Source of the DNA: Acinetobacter sp. A47
Lineage (GTDB): Bacteria > Pseudomonadota > Gammaproteobacteria > Pseudomonadales > Moraxellaceae
Length of the DNA stretch: 64,000 bases
Direction: 5' to 3'
Assembly: GCF_000805455.1 (NCBI RefSeq)
Contig: NZ_JSUS01000032.1
Location: forward strand, 62,001-126,000
In this document: positions 18,656-27,316 of the stretch, piece after piece
Layout: each line of letters opens with the position of its first letter
Position numbering within the stretch: the first letter of the stretch is position 1
Made by a program: the position numbers and the translations under genes
The notes under the pieces: generated by a model
Told to the model about the DNA's origin: nothing
The model's database searches: none
The model's input: the letters and a program-made list of their open reading frames with translations, nothing else

Positions 18656-19639
18656 ATGACCCGATTTTCCTGGATGCAGTTAAGACGCTTTGTTTATGAC
18701 AACCTGCATAATGATGATTATAAAAGCAAGGTGAGCACCTGCGTAAACTACCTGCTCATCGCCTTAATTATTGGTAACGTTGCTGCGGTACTGCTTGAGT
18801 CCGTGAACGAGTTTTATCAACTCTATAAGCCTTATTTTGATATCTTTGAAAATCTCTCGATCATGATTTTTAGTGGTGAGTATTTATTGAGATTGTGGAG
18901 TATTGTTGAAAAAAATCCACAAGAAGCAGCATGGAAACAACGCATTCGCTGGATGAAAAGTGGTGGGGCAATCATTGACCTCATGGCAATTTTACCGGCT
19001 TACCTGAACTTCTTTGTGCATCTGGATCTGCGTTTCCTCAGGGTATTAAGGCTGTTCCGTTTATTGAAACTCACGCGTTACTTTGTGTCGTTACAGATTC
19101 TGTTGCGTGTTATTCAACGTGAAAAAGGCTCATTTCAGGCGGTCATCTTTATCCTGGTGATCATGATTGTGATGACGGCCTCTGCAATTTATGTGGTTGA
19201 AAATAAGGCCCAGCCAGAAGCCTTTAGCTCCATTCCTCAAGCGATGTGGTGGGCGGTGGTGACCCTGACCACAGTGGGTTATGGGGATGTAACGCCTGTA
19301 ACCAACCTCGGCCGGATACTTGGGGCATTTATAACCATTCTCGGGGTCGGACTTGCGGCTTTACCGGCCGGTATTCTGGCTTCCGGACTGGCCAATGAAC
19401 TGAATCAGCGTAATCAAAGACTAGAGCAAGAGTTTAGGGAGGTTTTGCAAGCCAAAGGACTGGACTTGCTGCATGATCAGGTGGAGATCGAACGGATCCG
19501 CAAGAAAGTCGGTTTACCCAAAGAACAGACCCATGAAATTATCATGCAGCTGGTGCGGGAAAAGCTGATTGAAGATCAGGAACAACAAAAAAAGCATTAT
19601 CGCTTTTGCCCACACTGTGGTGAAAAGCTGCCTGAATAA
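18656..19639 (+). CDS. Six-transmembrane voltage-gated-type potassium channel with a C-terminal CPHCG motif
   Basis: A potassium channel subunit expected to form inner-membrane tetramers. Four helices form a voltage-sensor-like domain; S4 carries regularly spaced arginines (LRFLRVLRLFRLLKLTRYF). The pore domain follows, with selectivity filter TLTTVGYGDVTP. The cytoplasmic tail is a coiled-coil-like segment (ELNQRNQRLEQEFREVL) ending in FCPHCGEKLPE, half a zinc ribbon with only one CxxC. The frame is open back to a GTG at 18482, but the intervening 58 codons look non-coding and a six-TM protein fits the ATG at 18656; the start remains uncertain. Length is 327 residues. Confidence 0.85.
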   Translation: MTRFSWMQLRRFVYDNLHNDDYKSKVSTCVNYLLIALIIGNVAAVLLESVNEFYQLYKPYFDIFENLSIMIFSGEYLLRLWSIVEKNPQEAAWKQRIRWMKSGGAIIDLMAILPAYLNFFVHLDLRFLRVLRLFRLLKLTRYFVSLQILLRVIQREKGSFQAVIFILVIMIVMTASAIYVVENKAQPEAFSSIPQAMWWAVVTLTTVGYGDVTPVTNLGRILGAFITILGVGLAALPAGILASGLANELNQRNQRLEQEFREVLQAKGLDLLHDQVEIERIRKKVGLPKEQTHEIIMQLVREKLIEDQEQQKKHYRFCPHCGEKLPE

Positions 19640-19828
19640 TTTAAAGATTTATTATAAAAATGTAGAGCAGGGTTAAGTTCAGGTTCTTAATCATTTCCCG
19701 ATCTGAATAGTTCTAGAGCGCTATAACTTCAGTGTGTGAGCGCTTAGCACTGTTTATGCCTGAAGATAAATTCCGATCAGTATTAAGCTGTACTTCATTG
19801 AGATTAAAATTCATTTAAAAAAGTTAAC

Positions 19829-19847
19829 AATAATATTTATCATTTGT
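19829..19847 (+). promoter_or_regulatory. Weak Fur-box-like site upstream of the siderophore ABC operon
   Basis: AATAATATTTATCATTTGT matches the 19-bp Fur consensus GATAATGATAATCATTATC at 12 positions by my alignment. It lies 75 bp before the first permease start. The weak match is supported by the iron-uptake context. The rest of the 19640-19921 gap shows only AT-rich promoter-like DNA. Confidence 0.45.
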
Positions 19848-19921
19848 GATAGTTTCTTATTTACTATTTTGTAATTTTTAAGCTGGTTTTAAGCTTAAAT
19901 GACCGGTGAAGTTCTCCCAAC

Positions 19922-20878
19922 ATGATAAAGCGGCGTTACCTGATTGTATTATTAGTTCCTCTGGCAATGATTTCCCTGTTTGTCGGGGTAGGCGAAATGA
20001 GCCTTGCGGGTTTGTGGGCGGGTAACCCTCAAGACTGGCAACTGTTCTGGACCAGCCGTTTACCGCGTCTGATGGCCATTATTGTGGCCGGCGCCGGGCT
20101 GAGTGTCTGCGGTCTGATCATGCAGTCGTTGAGCCGTAACCGTTTTGTATCTCCCACCACCGCAGGCCTGTATGACTGTGCCCGTTTAGGTGTTCTGGTT
20201 TCGATCATTTTACTGCCCAGTGCTTCAATTTTTATCAAAACCGGTTTTGCCATTGCGGTAACGCTCATTGGCGCGCTGGCATTTATGAGTGTTCTGGCCA
20301 CGCTCAAGCATCGGGATACTGTCTTTGTGCCACTGGTCGGCATGATTTTCGGCAGTATTATTTCCGCCTTTACCACCTTTGTTGCCTTGCAACTGGATTT
20401 ATTACAGAACCTGGCAGGCTGGTTACAAGGTGATTTTTCCACCATTTTAAATGGTCAATACGAGCTGATCTACCTCAGTGTACCGGTACTGATCCTGATT
20501 TATATCTTTGCCAATCGTTTTGTTCTGGCTGGCTTGGGGCAAGATTTTTCCACCAATCTGGGGCTCAATTATAAACAGACACTTTTTATTGGGCTGTTAC
20601 TGGTGTCTGTGATTACCGGTGTGGTGATTGTGACAGTTGGTGCAATTCCATTTCTTGGCTTGATTGTACCGAATCTGGTGAGCCTGTATCTGGGTGACCA
20701 TATCCGGAAAACCCTTTCACATACGGTCTTACTGGGGGCTTTGCTGGTTCTGCTCTGTGATGTATTTGGCCGGGTGGTGATTTTTCCTTATGAGGTCTCT
20801 GTCAGCTTGATTATGGGAGTGTTGGGCAGTGTCATATTTTTGTGGCTGCTCCTCAGGAGGTATCGTCATGTCTCATAA
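19922..20878 (+). CDS. Ferric-siderophore ABC transporter permease 1 (FecCD family, BauD/YclN-like)
   Basis: A 318-residue polytopic inner-membrane permease of the FecCD family. With the second permease it should form the channel for ferric-siderophore import. Family landmarks include TSRLPRLMAIIVAGAGLSVCG near the N-terminus and VGAIPFLGLIVPNLVSLYLGDHIRKTL in the second half. First gene of a four-gene operon (permease, permease, ATPase, binding protein) in the same order as bauD-bauC-bauE-bauB of acinetobactin uptake and yclNOPQ of petrobactin uptake. It overlaps the next gene by 11 bp. No TonB-dependent receptor lies in the operon. Confidence 0.88.
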   Translation: MIKRRYLIVLLVPLAMISLFVGVGEMSLAGLWAGNPQDWQLFWTSRLPRLMAIIVAGAGLSVCGLIMQSLSRNRFVSPTTAGLYDCARLGVLVSIILLPSASIFIKTGFAIAVTLIGALAFMSVLATLKHRDTVFVPLVGMIFGSIISAFTTFVALQLDLLQNLAGWLQGDFSTILNGQYELIYLSVPVLILIYIFANRFVLAGLGQDFSTNLGLNYKQTLFIGLLLVSVITGVVIVTVGAIPFLGLIVPNLVSLYLGDHIRKTLSHTVLLGALLVLLCDVFGRVVIFPYEVSVSLIMGVLGSVIFLWLLLRRYRHVS

Positions 20879-21824
20879 AGCCCAATTAATTATTTTAACC
20901 TTGGCGGTGCTTGCAAGCATCGGACTGTATCTGGGCTGGAATCTGGGCGTAGCATGGCAATACGCCTTGAATCTGCGTTTAAAAACGGTTGCAGCTATTG
21001 TGGTAGCAGCGACCGCAGTTGGTGTTTCGACTCTGGTTTTCCATACTATTGTCAATAACCGGGTGGTGACCCCGCAGGCATTGGGGCTGGATAAATTATA
21101 TGAACTGTCCAAGACGGCGATTATCTATTTCTTTGGTGCCAGTACCTTATTGTCACTGAATTTTGTGACGGATTATCTGGTCAGTTTGCTGTTCATGCTG
21201 TGCTTTGCCTTGCTGCTGTATCGTTTTATTTTCCAGAAAGTGGCGCAGCAAAATATTTACTTTCTGCTGCTGGTAGGGCTGATCTGTTCAACCTTGTTCG
21301 ACAACATGACTACTTTCTTTCAGGTCTTGCTCGATCCGGATGAATTTCAGATTGCTGCCTATGCCGGTTTTGCCAGTTTTAATGTGGTGAAGATGGAAAC
21401 GGTCGGGCTGTCCTTGCTCACCATTGTGCCAGTACTGCTATATAGCTTAAAGCACACTCACCAGCTCGACGTGATGGCATTGGGACGCGATCATGCGCTG
21501 AATCTGGGGCTGGATTATGACAAGACCAGTCGCTTGCTGTTGATTCTGGTGGTATTGGCACTGGCTTCTGCAACAGCTTTGGCTGGCCCAATGATGTTCC
21601 TCGGTCTGCTGGTACTCAACATTACGCTGGAGCTGTTCAAGACCCATCAGCATTACATCTTGCTGCCCGGCATTATTCTGGTCAGTATTCTGTGCCTGAT
21701 GCTGGGGCAGTTCATGGTGCTGCATGTATTGAATTTCAAAACCACGCTCAGTGTGATTATTAACTTTGTCGGTGGAATTTATTTCTTCTGGATCTTATTG
21801 AAGGAAAATAAAAAATGGCAATAG
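20868..21824 (+). CDS. Ferric-siderophore ABC transporter permease 2 (FecCD family, BauC/YclO-like)
   Basis: A 318-residue polytopic permease, partner of the preceding one. It shows the family core AIVVAATAVGVSTLVFHTIVNNRVVTPQ with the NNRVVTPQALGLD signature of petrobactin/acinetobactin-type permeases, and a second-half ALAGPMMFLGLLVLN. The ATG at 20868 is fixed by a perfect AGGAGG 7 nt upstream; an in-frame GTG at 20829 lies deep in the previous gene and was rejected. It overlaps the first permease by 11 bp and the ATPase by 10 bp, implying tight translational coupling. Confidence 0.88.
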   Translation: MSHKAQLIILTLAVLASIGLYLGWNLGVAWQYALNLRLKTVAAIVVAATAVGVSTLVFHTIVNNRVVTPQALGLDKLYELSKTAIIYFFGASTLLSLNFVTDYLVSLLFMLCFALLLYRFIFQKVAQQNIYFLLLVGLICSTLFDNMTTFFQVLLDPDEFQIAAYAGFASFNVVKMETVGLSLLTIVPVLLYSLKHTHQLDVMALGRDHALNLGLDYDKTSRLLLILVVLALASATALAGPMMFLGLLVLNITLELFKTHQHYILLPGIILVSILCLMLGQFMVLHVLNFKTTLSVIINFVGGIYFFWILLKENKKWQ

Positions 21825-22579
21825 AGCTCAGGCATTTAAGCAAAAGTTATCAGCAACAGCAGGTTGTAGATGATGTATCGCTACACATTGCCAAAGGGCA
21901 ATTTACCGCATTTATCGGGCCGAATGGTGCAGGCAAAAGTACTGTGCTTTCGATCATGAGCCGTTTAATCGAGGCCGATCAGGGACAGGTTTTGCTAGAT
22001 GGTCAAGACTTACAACAGATGAAAAGTGCCGATATTGCCAAAAAGCTGGCAATTTTAAAGCAGTCCAATCATACCGAGCTGCGTCTCAGCATTGAGGAAC
22101 TGGTCGCTTTTGGCCGGTTCCCGTATTCACAAGGACGGCTGACTGAACAAGACCGTCAGGTAATTGACCGTTCGATTGCCTATATGGATTTAGATGCCTT
22201 ACGTCAGCGTCAAATCAGCGAGTTGTCTGGTGGGCAACGACAACGCGCTTATATCGCCATGATTCTGGCGCAGGACACCGACTATATCTTGCTGGATGAA
22301 CCCTTGAACAATCTGGATATGAAGCATTCTTCCCAGATTATGCGGGTTTTGAAAGATCTGGCCGAGAATCATGGCAAATCAATCATTGTGGTGATTCATG
22401 ACATTAATTTTGCCTCAGTCTATGCCGATCACATCATTGCCATGAAACAGGGGCAACTGGTTTATCAGGGAACGCCTCAAGAGTTGATGGATGAACAGGT
22501 TCTCAAGGATATTTTCGATTTCCATATTCCGATCCAGCAGGTTCAGCAACATAAATTAGGTTTGTATTTTATGAGTTAG
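21815..22579 (+). CDS. Ferric-siderophore ABC transporter ATP-binding protein (BauE/YclP-like)
   Basis: A 254-residue ABC ATPase that powers the two permeases from the cytoplasm. Walker A is IGPNGAGKST, the signature motif is ELSGGQRQRAYIAMILAQ, Walker B is DYILLDEPLNNLD and the switch histidine is in VIHDINFAS. Length and motifs are standard for the iron-siderophore ATPase group. It is coupled to the permease by a 10-bp overlap, with AAGGA upstream of the ATG, and is followed after 9 bp by the binding-protein gene. Confidence 0.93.
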   Translation: MAIELRHLSKSYQQQQVVDDVSLHIAKGQFTAFIGPNGAGKSTVLSIMSRLIEADQGQVLLDGQDLQQMKSADIAKKLAILKQSNHTELRLSIEELVAFGRFPYSQGRLTEQDRQVIDRSIAYMDLDALRQRQISELSGGQRQRAYIAMILAQDTDYILLDEPLNNLDMKHSSQIMRVLKDLAENHGKSIIVVIHDINFASVYADHIIAMKQGQLVYQGTPQELMDEQVLKDIFDFHIPIQQVQQHKLGLYFMS

Positions 22580-22588
22580 GAGGCTGTT

Positions 22589-23542
22589 ATGCTTTTCAAA
22601 AAAACATTGCCGGTCATGATGTTAAGTGTGGCCCTGACTGCATGTGGCAATTCCAGCACACCTTCGGCAAATCAGGACAGTCATACGGCCGCTCCACATG
22701 ACACTTTGAGTTTTAACAGTAAGGCCGGTCAGATTAGTATTCCTGCGAGTGTGTCGCGTATTGCAGTGCTGGATACCAGTGCTTTAAATACCATTCATGC
22801 CTTGGGAGCCGATGATAAGGTGGTGGCCTTGCCGAAAGGAACGCCGTTACCCAAAGCATTGCAAAATTTCAGTAATGGTCAATATCTGGATGTAGGGACA
22901 GTGAAGGAACCAAATCTGGAAAAAATTGCAGCCAGCCAACCTGAACTGATTTTGATGAGTGGACGCATGGAAAATCTGGTCGGACAGATCAGGCAGATTG
23001 CGCCGACCTACTTTGTCGATGTGGATTACAACGATCAGTTCAATTCCTTTAAGCAGCAAACTTTGAATATCGCTGAAATGGTAGGCAAGAAGCCAGAAGC
23101 CGAGCAGCAATTACAAACGCTGGAAAAAGATATTACAGCCTTAAAAGCCAAGACCAAAGGCAAAACCGCATTGGTGATCCTGGTCAATAACAGCAAGATC
23201 GCAGCCTATGGGCCGGGTTCACGCTTTGGCAATATTCATGACCTCTATGGTTTTACTCCAGCCGATCCTTCGATCAAGGTGGGATTGCATGGTATGGCGG
23301 TGTCGCATGAGTTTATTGCCCAGAAAAATCCGGACTACCTGTTTGTGATTGACCGTGGTGCAGCCATTACCGACAATCAGCAAGGTGCCAAGCAGGTATT
23401 AAATAACCAGATCATTCAACAGACCAAAGCAGCTAAAAACGGCAATATCGTTTATCTGGATTCGAGTAACTGGTATTTGATGAATAATGGTCTGGATGGG
23501 ATGAAAGCCATGCTCAAGGAAGTAGCGGATGCCGTAAAGTAA
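22589..23542 (+). CDS. Siderophore-binding lipoprotein of the ABC importer (BauB/YclQ-like)
   Basis: A 317-residue periplasmic binding protein of the iron-complex type. The signal MLFKKTLPVMMLSVALTAC has an LTAC lipobox, so it is probably anchored by lipid. The body has the long-helix-linked two-lobe layout of FepB/CeuE proteins, with SRIAVLDTSALNTIHALGADDKV, EKIAASQPELILMSGR and NPDYLFVIDRGAAI as family landmarks. AGGAGG precedes the ATG. Last gene of the operon, ended by a strong terminator. The actual siderophore (catecholate/mixed type by family) is not determined by sequence. Confidence 0.9.
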   Translation: MLFKKTLPVMMLSVALTACGNSSTPSANQDSHTAAPHDTLSFNSKAGQISIPASVSRIAVLDTSALNTIHALGADDKVVALPKGTPLPKALQNFSNGQYLDVGTVKEPNLEKIAASQPELILMSGRMENLVGQIRQIAPTYFVDVDYNDQFNSFKQQTLNIAEMVGKKPEAEQQLQTLEKDITALKAKTKGKTALVILVNNSKIAAYGPGSRFGNIHDLYGFTPADPSIKVGLHGMAVSHEFIAQKNPDYLFVIDRGAAITDNQQGAKQVLNNQIIQQTKAAKNGNIVYLDSSNWYLMNNGLDGMKAMLKEVADAVK

Positions 23543-23569
23543 AATCCAGTCTATCGATATGATAACAAC

Positions 23570-23598
23570 AACCCGAAGCACTGGCTTCGGGTTTTTTA
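23570..23598 (+). terminator. Terminator of the siderophore ABC operon
   Basis: Perfect 10-bp stem AACCCGAAGC / GCTTCGGGTT with a 4-nt loop and a T-run. Confidence 0.88.
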
Positions 23599-23725
23599 TA
23601 TGATAATGGGAAGCAAACACGACCTTATAAGATAATGCATATTTCTTTACTGTATATTGTTATCAAAATGGCATGATCGACAGATTATGAAATTAATGCA
23701 TTAAAATCAGTGGGTGAAACTGCTG

Positions 23726-24946
23726 TTAAGAGGCAGCAGTTTCAGTTTTCCGTGAATATCTGGCGTAAGCCAGGGCAATCAATAAAATGGCCAAGCCACC
23801 TAAGCTTAAAACAAAGCCAACCCAGATTGGCGCCAGCCAGCCCATATCATGACTAAGCACCCATCCACCCAAAAAAGCACCCAGAGCATTGGCTAAGTTA
23901 AATGCCGAATGGTTGAGGGAAGCTGCCAGCGTTTGTGCATCTCCCGCAATGTCCATGAGATGCGTTTGCAATGCACCACCGAGACCAATCACGGTAAAAC
24001 CGATCAGGAACAGGGCTGCAATTGCGGTATACAGATTGGCCATCATAAAGCTGGCTGCAACAAAGGCAAGAGCAGAGCTGATCAGGATGCCAATAATGGT
24101 TTTAAACAGGTTTTTATCGGCCAGCCAACCCGCAACCAGACCACCAATCACCATTCCAATCCCCCAGATTGCCAAGGCAATAGGCACCACACTGATATTG
24201 GCATGGGTATATTCGGTCAAAATCGGTGAAACATAGCTATATACCGAGAACATGCCACCAAAGCCGATTGCGCCAACTGCAAGGGTTAGCCACATATTGA
24301 TATTCTTGAGGCCAGCCAGTTCTGCTTTAATACTGGCGGTTTTTTGTAGCGGAATATTGGGAACAAACAGGCTGACCCCAATCAGGGTAATAAAGGCAAT
24401 CACGGCAGAAAATTCAAATCCTGCTTTCCAGCCAAATTGCTGTCCCAGCCAGGTCGCAATAGGAACACCAATCACATTGGCAATGGTTAAACCCATCATC
24501 ACTTGTGCAATCGCCGTAGCGCGGCGCTGTTTGCCTGCCAGTTCTGCAGCAACCAGTGCTGCTACACCAAAGTAGGCGCCATGTGGAAAACCGGCAATAA
24601 AACGGGACACCAGCATGGCTTCCGGGGTGGTTGCAAAGGCGGTCGCCGCATTGGCCAGGCCATAAAAAAGCATCAAGCCCAGCAATAGGGTCTTGCGCGG
24701 AACTTTTGCCCCTAGAATGGCAATAATTGGCGCTCCAACCATTACGCCAAGTGCATAAGCACTAATGAAATAACCTGCATGGGGCACACTGACATTGAGG
24801 TCAGTGGCGATTTCCTGAATCAGGCCCATTGCTACAAACTCGGTCGTTCCAATACAGAAACTACCAACGGCAAGTGAAAAAATAACCAGAAATAAAGAAT
24901 AATTGTGTGGGGGAGTTGAAGGCAGGGAAGAGCTTGGCGAAGACAT
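23726..24946 (-). CDS. MFS transporter, DHA1/AraJ-like efflux family
   Basis: A 406-residue, 12-helix major facilitator. The first helices read FSLAVGSFCIGTTEFVAMGLIQEIA and LGAKVPRKTLLLGLM, typical of the AraJ/YdhP branch of DHA1 exporters, proton-driven efflux of sugars or drugs. It is convergent with the siderophore operon and could export a metabolite, but nothing in the sequence links it functionally to iron. The intergenic DNA toward the DUF4198 gene is AT-rich and carries a strong Fur box nearer that gene. Confidence 0.8.
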   Translation of the reverse strand: MSSPSSSLPSTPPHNYSLFLVIFSLAVGSFCIGTTEFVAMGLIQEIATDLNVSVPHAGYFISAYALGVMVGAPIIAILGAKVPRKTLLLGLMLFYGLANAATAFATTPEAMLVSRFIAGFPHGAYFGVAALVAAELAGKQRRATAIAQVMMGLTIANVIGVPIATWLGQQFGWKAGFEFSAVIAFITLIGVSLFVPNIPLQKTASIKAELAGLKNINMWLTLAVGAIGFGGMFSVYSYVSPILTEYTHANISVVPIALAIWGIGMVIGGLVAGWLADKNLFKTIIGILISSALAFVAASFMMANLYTAIAALFLIGFTVIGLGGALQTHLMDIAGDAQTLAASLNHSAFNLANALGAFLGGWVLSHDMGWLAPIWVGFVLSLGGLAILLIALAYARYSRKTETAAS

Positions 24947-25057
24947 AATATCTCAAGTATAAAAAGTCCACCGTATTATATTCGACTGGCTTTTAAAAAA
25001 AGTGAAATGGAACATATTTTTTTATCGTTAAGCAGGGTCATAAAAAGACAGGTCAAT

Positions 25058-25076
25058 TGTAATGATAATTATTTTC
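25058..25076 (+). promoter_or_regulatory. Fur box upstream of the DUF4198 gene
   Basis: TGTAATGATAATTATTTTC matches the 19-bp Fur consensus at 15 positions, 56 bp before the chosen ATG. It predicts iron repression of the downstream gene. Being 111 bp from the divergent MFS start, it could touch that promoter too. Confidence 0.7.
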
Positions 25077-25132
25077 ATCTATGATGCAGCAAAATATATA
25101 TTTTTTACATGAAGATTTTAAAGGCGGGAAAG

Positions 25133-25924
25133 ATGAAAAAATTATTGGTCAGCTCATTGCTGCTTGTTTCGGGCTATAGTGTTGCACATGAACCATATGT
25201 GGCTCCTGTTGCCTATACCACTCAACAAACCCAGGTTGCAATTATTTCCGGTTATGCCGAGGAAGCCTTAAATAGTGAATATGCATTAAAAGATGCAAAG
25301 TTTGAGATCACGGCACCGAATCAGGAAAAATCGACGGTAGTAGCAGATACCAGACTTGGTTCGGCGAGTGTATTTGATCTGAAGCTACCTGAGGCAGGCA
25401 CTTATCAGGTACAGACTAAAGCAAGCTATCCGCTGAAATATGTGCAGGATCAGAAGCAGTGGAAAATGTTTTTTGACATGCCTGCAGATCAGGCACCTGC
25501 AAAAGCGGAGCGTGATTTTGTGATTCCTGCCGACCTAAACAGCAAGAATATCAAACCGGTTGAAATCACGCGTGAATGGACTTTATTGACGTATGTCAGT
25601 AAAGATAAACATAGCCCTGTTCAAGTAAGTACCGCACCCGTACAGGTCGAGTTCTTCACCCATCCAAATGAGTTAAAAGCCAATCAGCGAGCAAAAATTA
25701 AAGTAACGAAAGCACAAAAAGCTTTAGCCAATGCTGAGGTGGTCATTCGTGCGAAAGGGGCTACAGACAAGCAAGGAATTCGCCTGAAAACGGCGGCTGA
25801 TGGTAGTGCTGAGCTGTTATTTCCAAAAACTGGTGAATATCTGATTGAAGTCAGTGAAGCTGTTGATCTAAGGCAAAAGCCGGGTAATCAGTTTTATAGC
25901 ATGATCAGTGTTGCCGTAAACTGA
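25133..25924 (+). CDS. DUF4198-family periplasmic protein, probably iron-regulated
   Basis: A 263-residue exported protein with signal MKKLLVSSLLLVSGYSVA followed by HEPYVAP. DUF4198 proteins are periplasmic beta-sandwich proteins often found beside metal-uptake genes. The C-terminal part (AKIKVTKAQKALANAEVVIRAKG ... TAADGSAELLFPKTGEYLIEV) has the carboxypeptidase-regulatory/Ig-like wording typical of the family. ATG at 25133 preferred over 25109 because AAAGGCGG precedes it and the signal peptide begins there. The Fur box upstream argues for a role in iron acquisition; that role is inferred. Confidence 0.8.
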   Translation: MKKLLVSSLLLVSGYSVAHEPYVAPVAYTTQQTQVAIISGYAEEALNSEYALKDAKFEITAPNQEKSTVVADTRLGSASVFDLKLPEAGTYQVQTKASYPLKYVQDQKQWKMFFDMPADQAPAKAERDFVIPADLNSKNIKPVEITREWTLLTYVSKDKHSPVQVSTAPVQVEFFTHPNELKANQRAKIKVTKAQKALANAEVVIRAKGATDKQGIRLKTAADGSAELLFPKTGEYLIEVSEAVDLRQKPGNQFYSMISVAVN

Positions 25925-26003
25925 TCTGTTCATGGAGATTAATCCAAAAAATTATGCTATTTCAGGTTTTTTTAAACAAAAATTAATTTATGGATTAATC
26001 TTC

Positions 26004-26059
26004 GGTTTTGCCTGGTTTAAGAAATGATGTTTTTCATTTCTGGAAAATTAGGCAAAACC
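26004..26059. repeat. Nested inverted repeats in the DUF4198-queH intergenic region
   Basis: Outer arms GGTTTTGCCT (26004-26013) and AGGCAAAACC (26050-26059) enclose an inner stem AGAAATGA / TCATTTCT (26020-26041). Another pair, GATTAATCCA and TGGATTAATC, lies just upstream (about 25938-26000). The 25925-26233 gap separates convergent genes and has no other gene signal. It could act as a transcription barrier or be a small palindromic element. Confidence 0.5.
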
Positions 26060-26233
26060 TGAGCTGTGATTGAAGCAGCATTAGATCTGCAAAATGCGTT
26101 CGCTACCTATATTGAATACTTGATATTACAAAAATATTCTCTGGCAAAAGTCATCCTGCCTCAAACAGCTGCAAATGACCTTGCTGTGTACCTAAATCAA
26201 TTACATAATCAAATATTTATGTGTTTACATCGA

Positions 26234-26938
26234 TTATTCATTTGATTGACCGGACTGATCATCCATGGCGTTACTATAAAACTTTACACCCAGTTGAATC
26301 CGGTCACGGCCATTGCTCATACGCCAGCGATTGGTATCTCTCAGTGAATAAACACAGCCGCAATACTCTTGTTGATAAAACTCTTCTCGTTTGCTGATTT
26401 CCAGCATACGTACTGCGCCGCCGTGTTTGCGCCAGTTATAGTCCCAATATTGAAGACCCGGATAGTGCGCGGCAGCACGCAGACCACAGTCATTGATCTG
26501 CTGCATGTTTTTCCAGCGTGAAATGCCAAGTGAACTGCTGATCAGGCTAAAACCATGTTCATGGGCATAGAGTGCAGTACGTTCAAAACGCATGTCAAAG
26601 CACATGGTGCAGCGAATACCTTTTTCAGGTTCATTTTCCATACCTTTGGCACGGGCAAACCAGTTGTCGGTATCGTAATCACAGTCGATAAACGGAATAT
26701 TGTGTTTGTTGGCAAAGCGGATATTTTCTTCCTTGCGGATCAGGTATTCCTTGACTGGATGAATATTCGGATTATAAAAAAAGATTGAAAAATCAATGCC
26801 AGATTCAATCAGGGTCTCCATGACTTCACCAGAACATGGTGCACAGCATGAATGGAGCAGCAGTTTATTATGTCCTTCTGGCAAGCTTAATTTTTGGCGT
26901 TCAAGGGTCTTGTGACTTTGTCGGGTCATCGGCGGCAT
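26234..26938 (-). CDS. queH: Epoxyqueuosine reductase QueH
   Basis: Catalyses the last step of queuosine tRNA modification, reducing epoxyqueuosine to queuosine; QueH is the non-homologous replacement of cobalamin-dependent QueG. The 234-residue product has the family's cysteine set: CCAPC (Cys31, 32, 35), a CxxC in [10 protein letters not shown] (Cys110, 113) and a CxC (CGC, 193-195), which serve the Fe-S cluster and mononuclear iron. Other hallmarks are [16 protein letters not shown] and YYCGC-type ending. Start ATG at 26938; a second ATG three codons later is possible. Monocistronic. Confidence 0.93.
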   Translation of the reverse strand: MPPMTRQSHKTLERQKLSLPEGHNKLLLHSCCAPCSGEVMETLIESGIDFSIFFYNPNIHPVKEYLIRKEENIRFANKHNIPFIDCDYDTDNWFARAKGMENEPEKGIRCTMCFDMRFERTALYAHEHGFSLISSSLGISRWKNMQQINDCGLRAAAHYPGLQYWDYNWRKHGGAVRMLEISKREEFYQQEYCGCVYSLRDTNRWRMSNGRDRIQLGVKFYSNAMDDQSGQSNE

Positions 26939-27316
26939 AGTCTATAAAAAAATAATTTGTCATTGTAAAAGTTTTAAGTCGGCAAAAGGCTTGAATTGAA
27001 TGAAATATTCTCAGCTCAAGCTGAAATTTTTTAAAGCGTGAAAATATATTTTCTGGTTTTATGCTGCATAGTTGAATAGTGCGCCTTCAAAATCAAAAAT
27101 GCTTAAATTGACGAGAAACAGAGTTTGAGTGACTTTCTCCCTTCGGATGAGCTTGTAAGTCCAACCGGGAAGGTAGAGGTTTCATATAAATTTTCTTCCC
27201 CGTTCATGTCTTTAAAAGGTGAGACAACTTGTCTTGTACAGACCAGACAGCTCTAAGTTGAGACAAACTAAGTAAAATTATGCTAAGATGAAATAAATTC
27301 AATTATGGTGTGTGTT
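26939..27316 (+). promoter_or_regulatory. Long metR-queH intergenic region with repeated AGACA motifs and possible RNA structure
   Basis: No gene is visible in this 378-bp gap. Five AGACA/TGTCT copies lie within 60 bp (27207-27265), including the 13-bp palindrome AGACAA-c-TTGTCT at 27222-27234. This looks like a cluster of regulator-binding sites just upstream of metR. Further up (about 27140-27180) CCTTC-GG and CC-GGGAAGG segments could pair in RNA. A short TCAGC-TCAA-GCTGA hairpin followed by T-rich DNA lies near 27013. Confidence 0.4.

Noticed and set aside
27120..27240. Known riboswitch (SAM, SAH or cobalamin) upstream of metR
   Set aside because: None of the conserved core motifs I know for these classes could be located; only generic pairing is visible.
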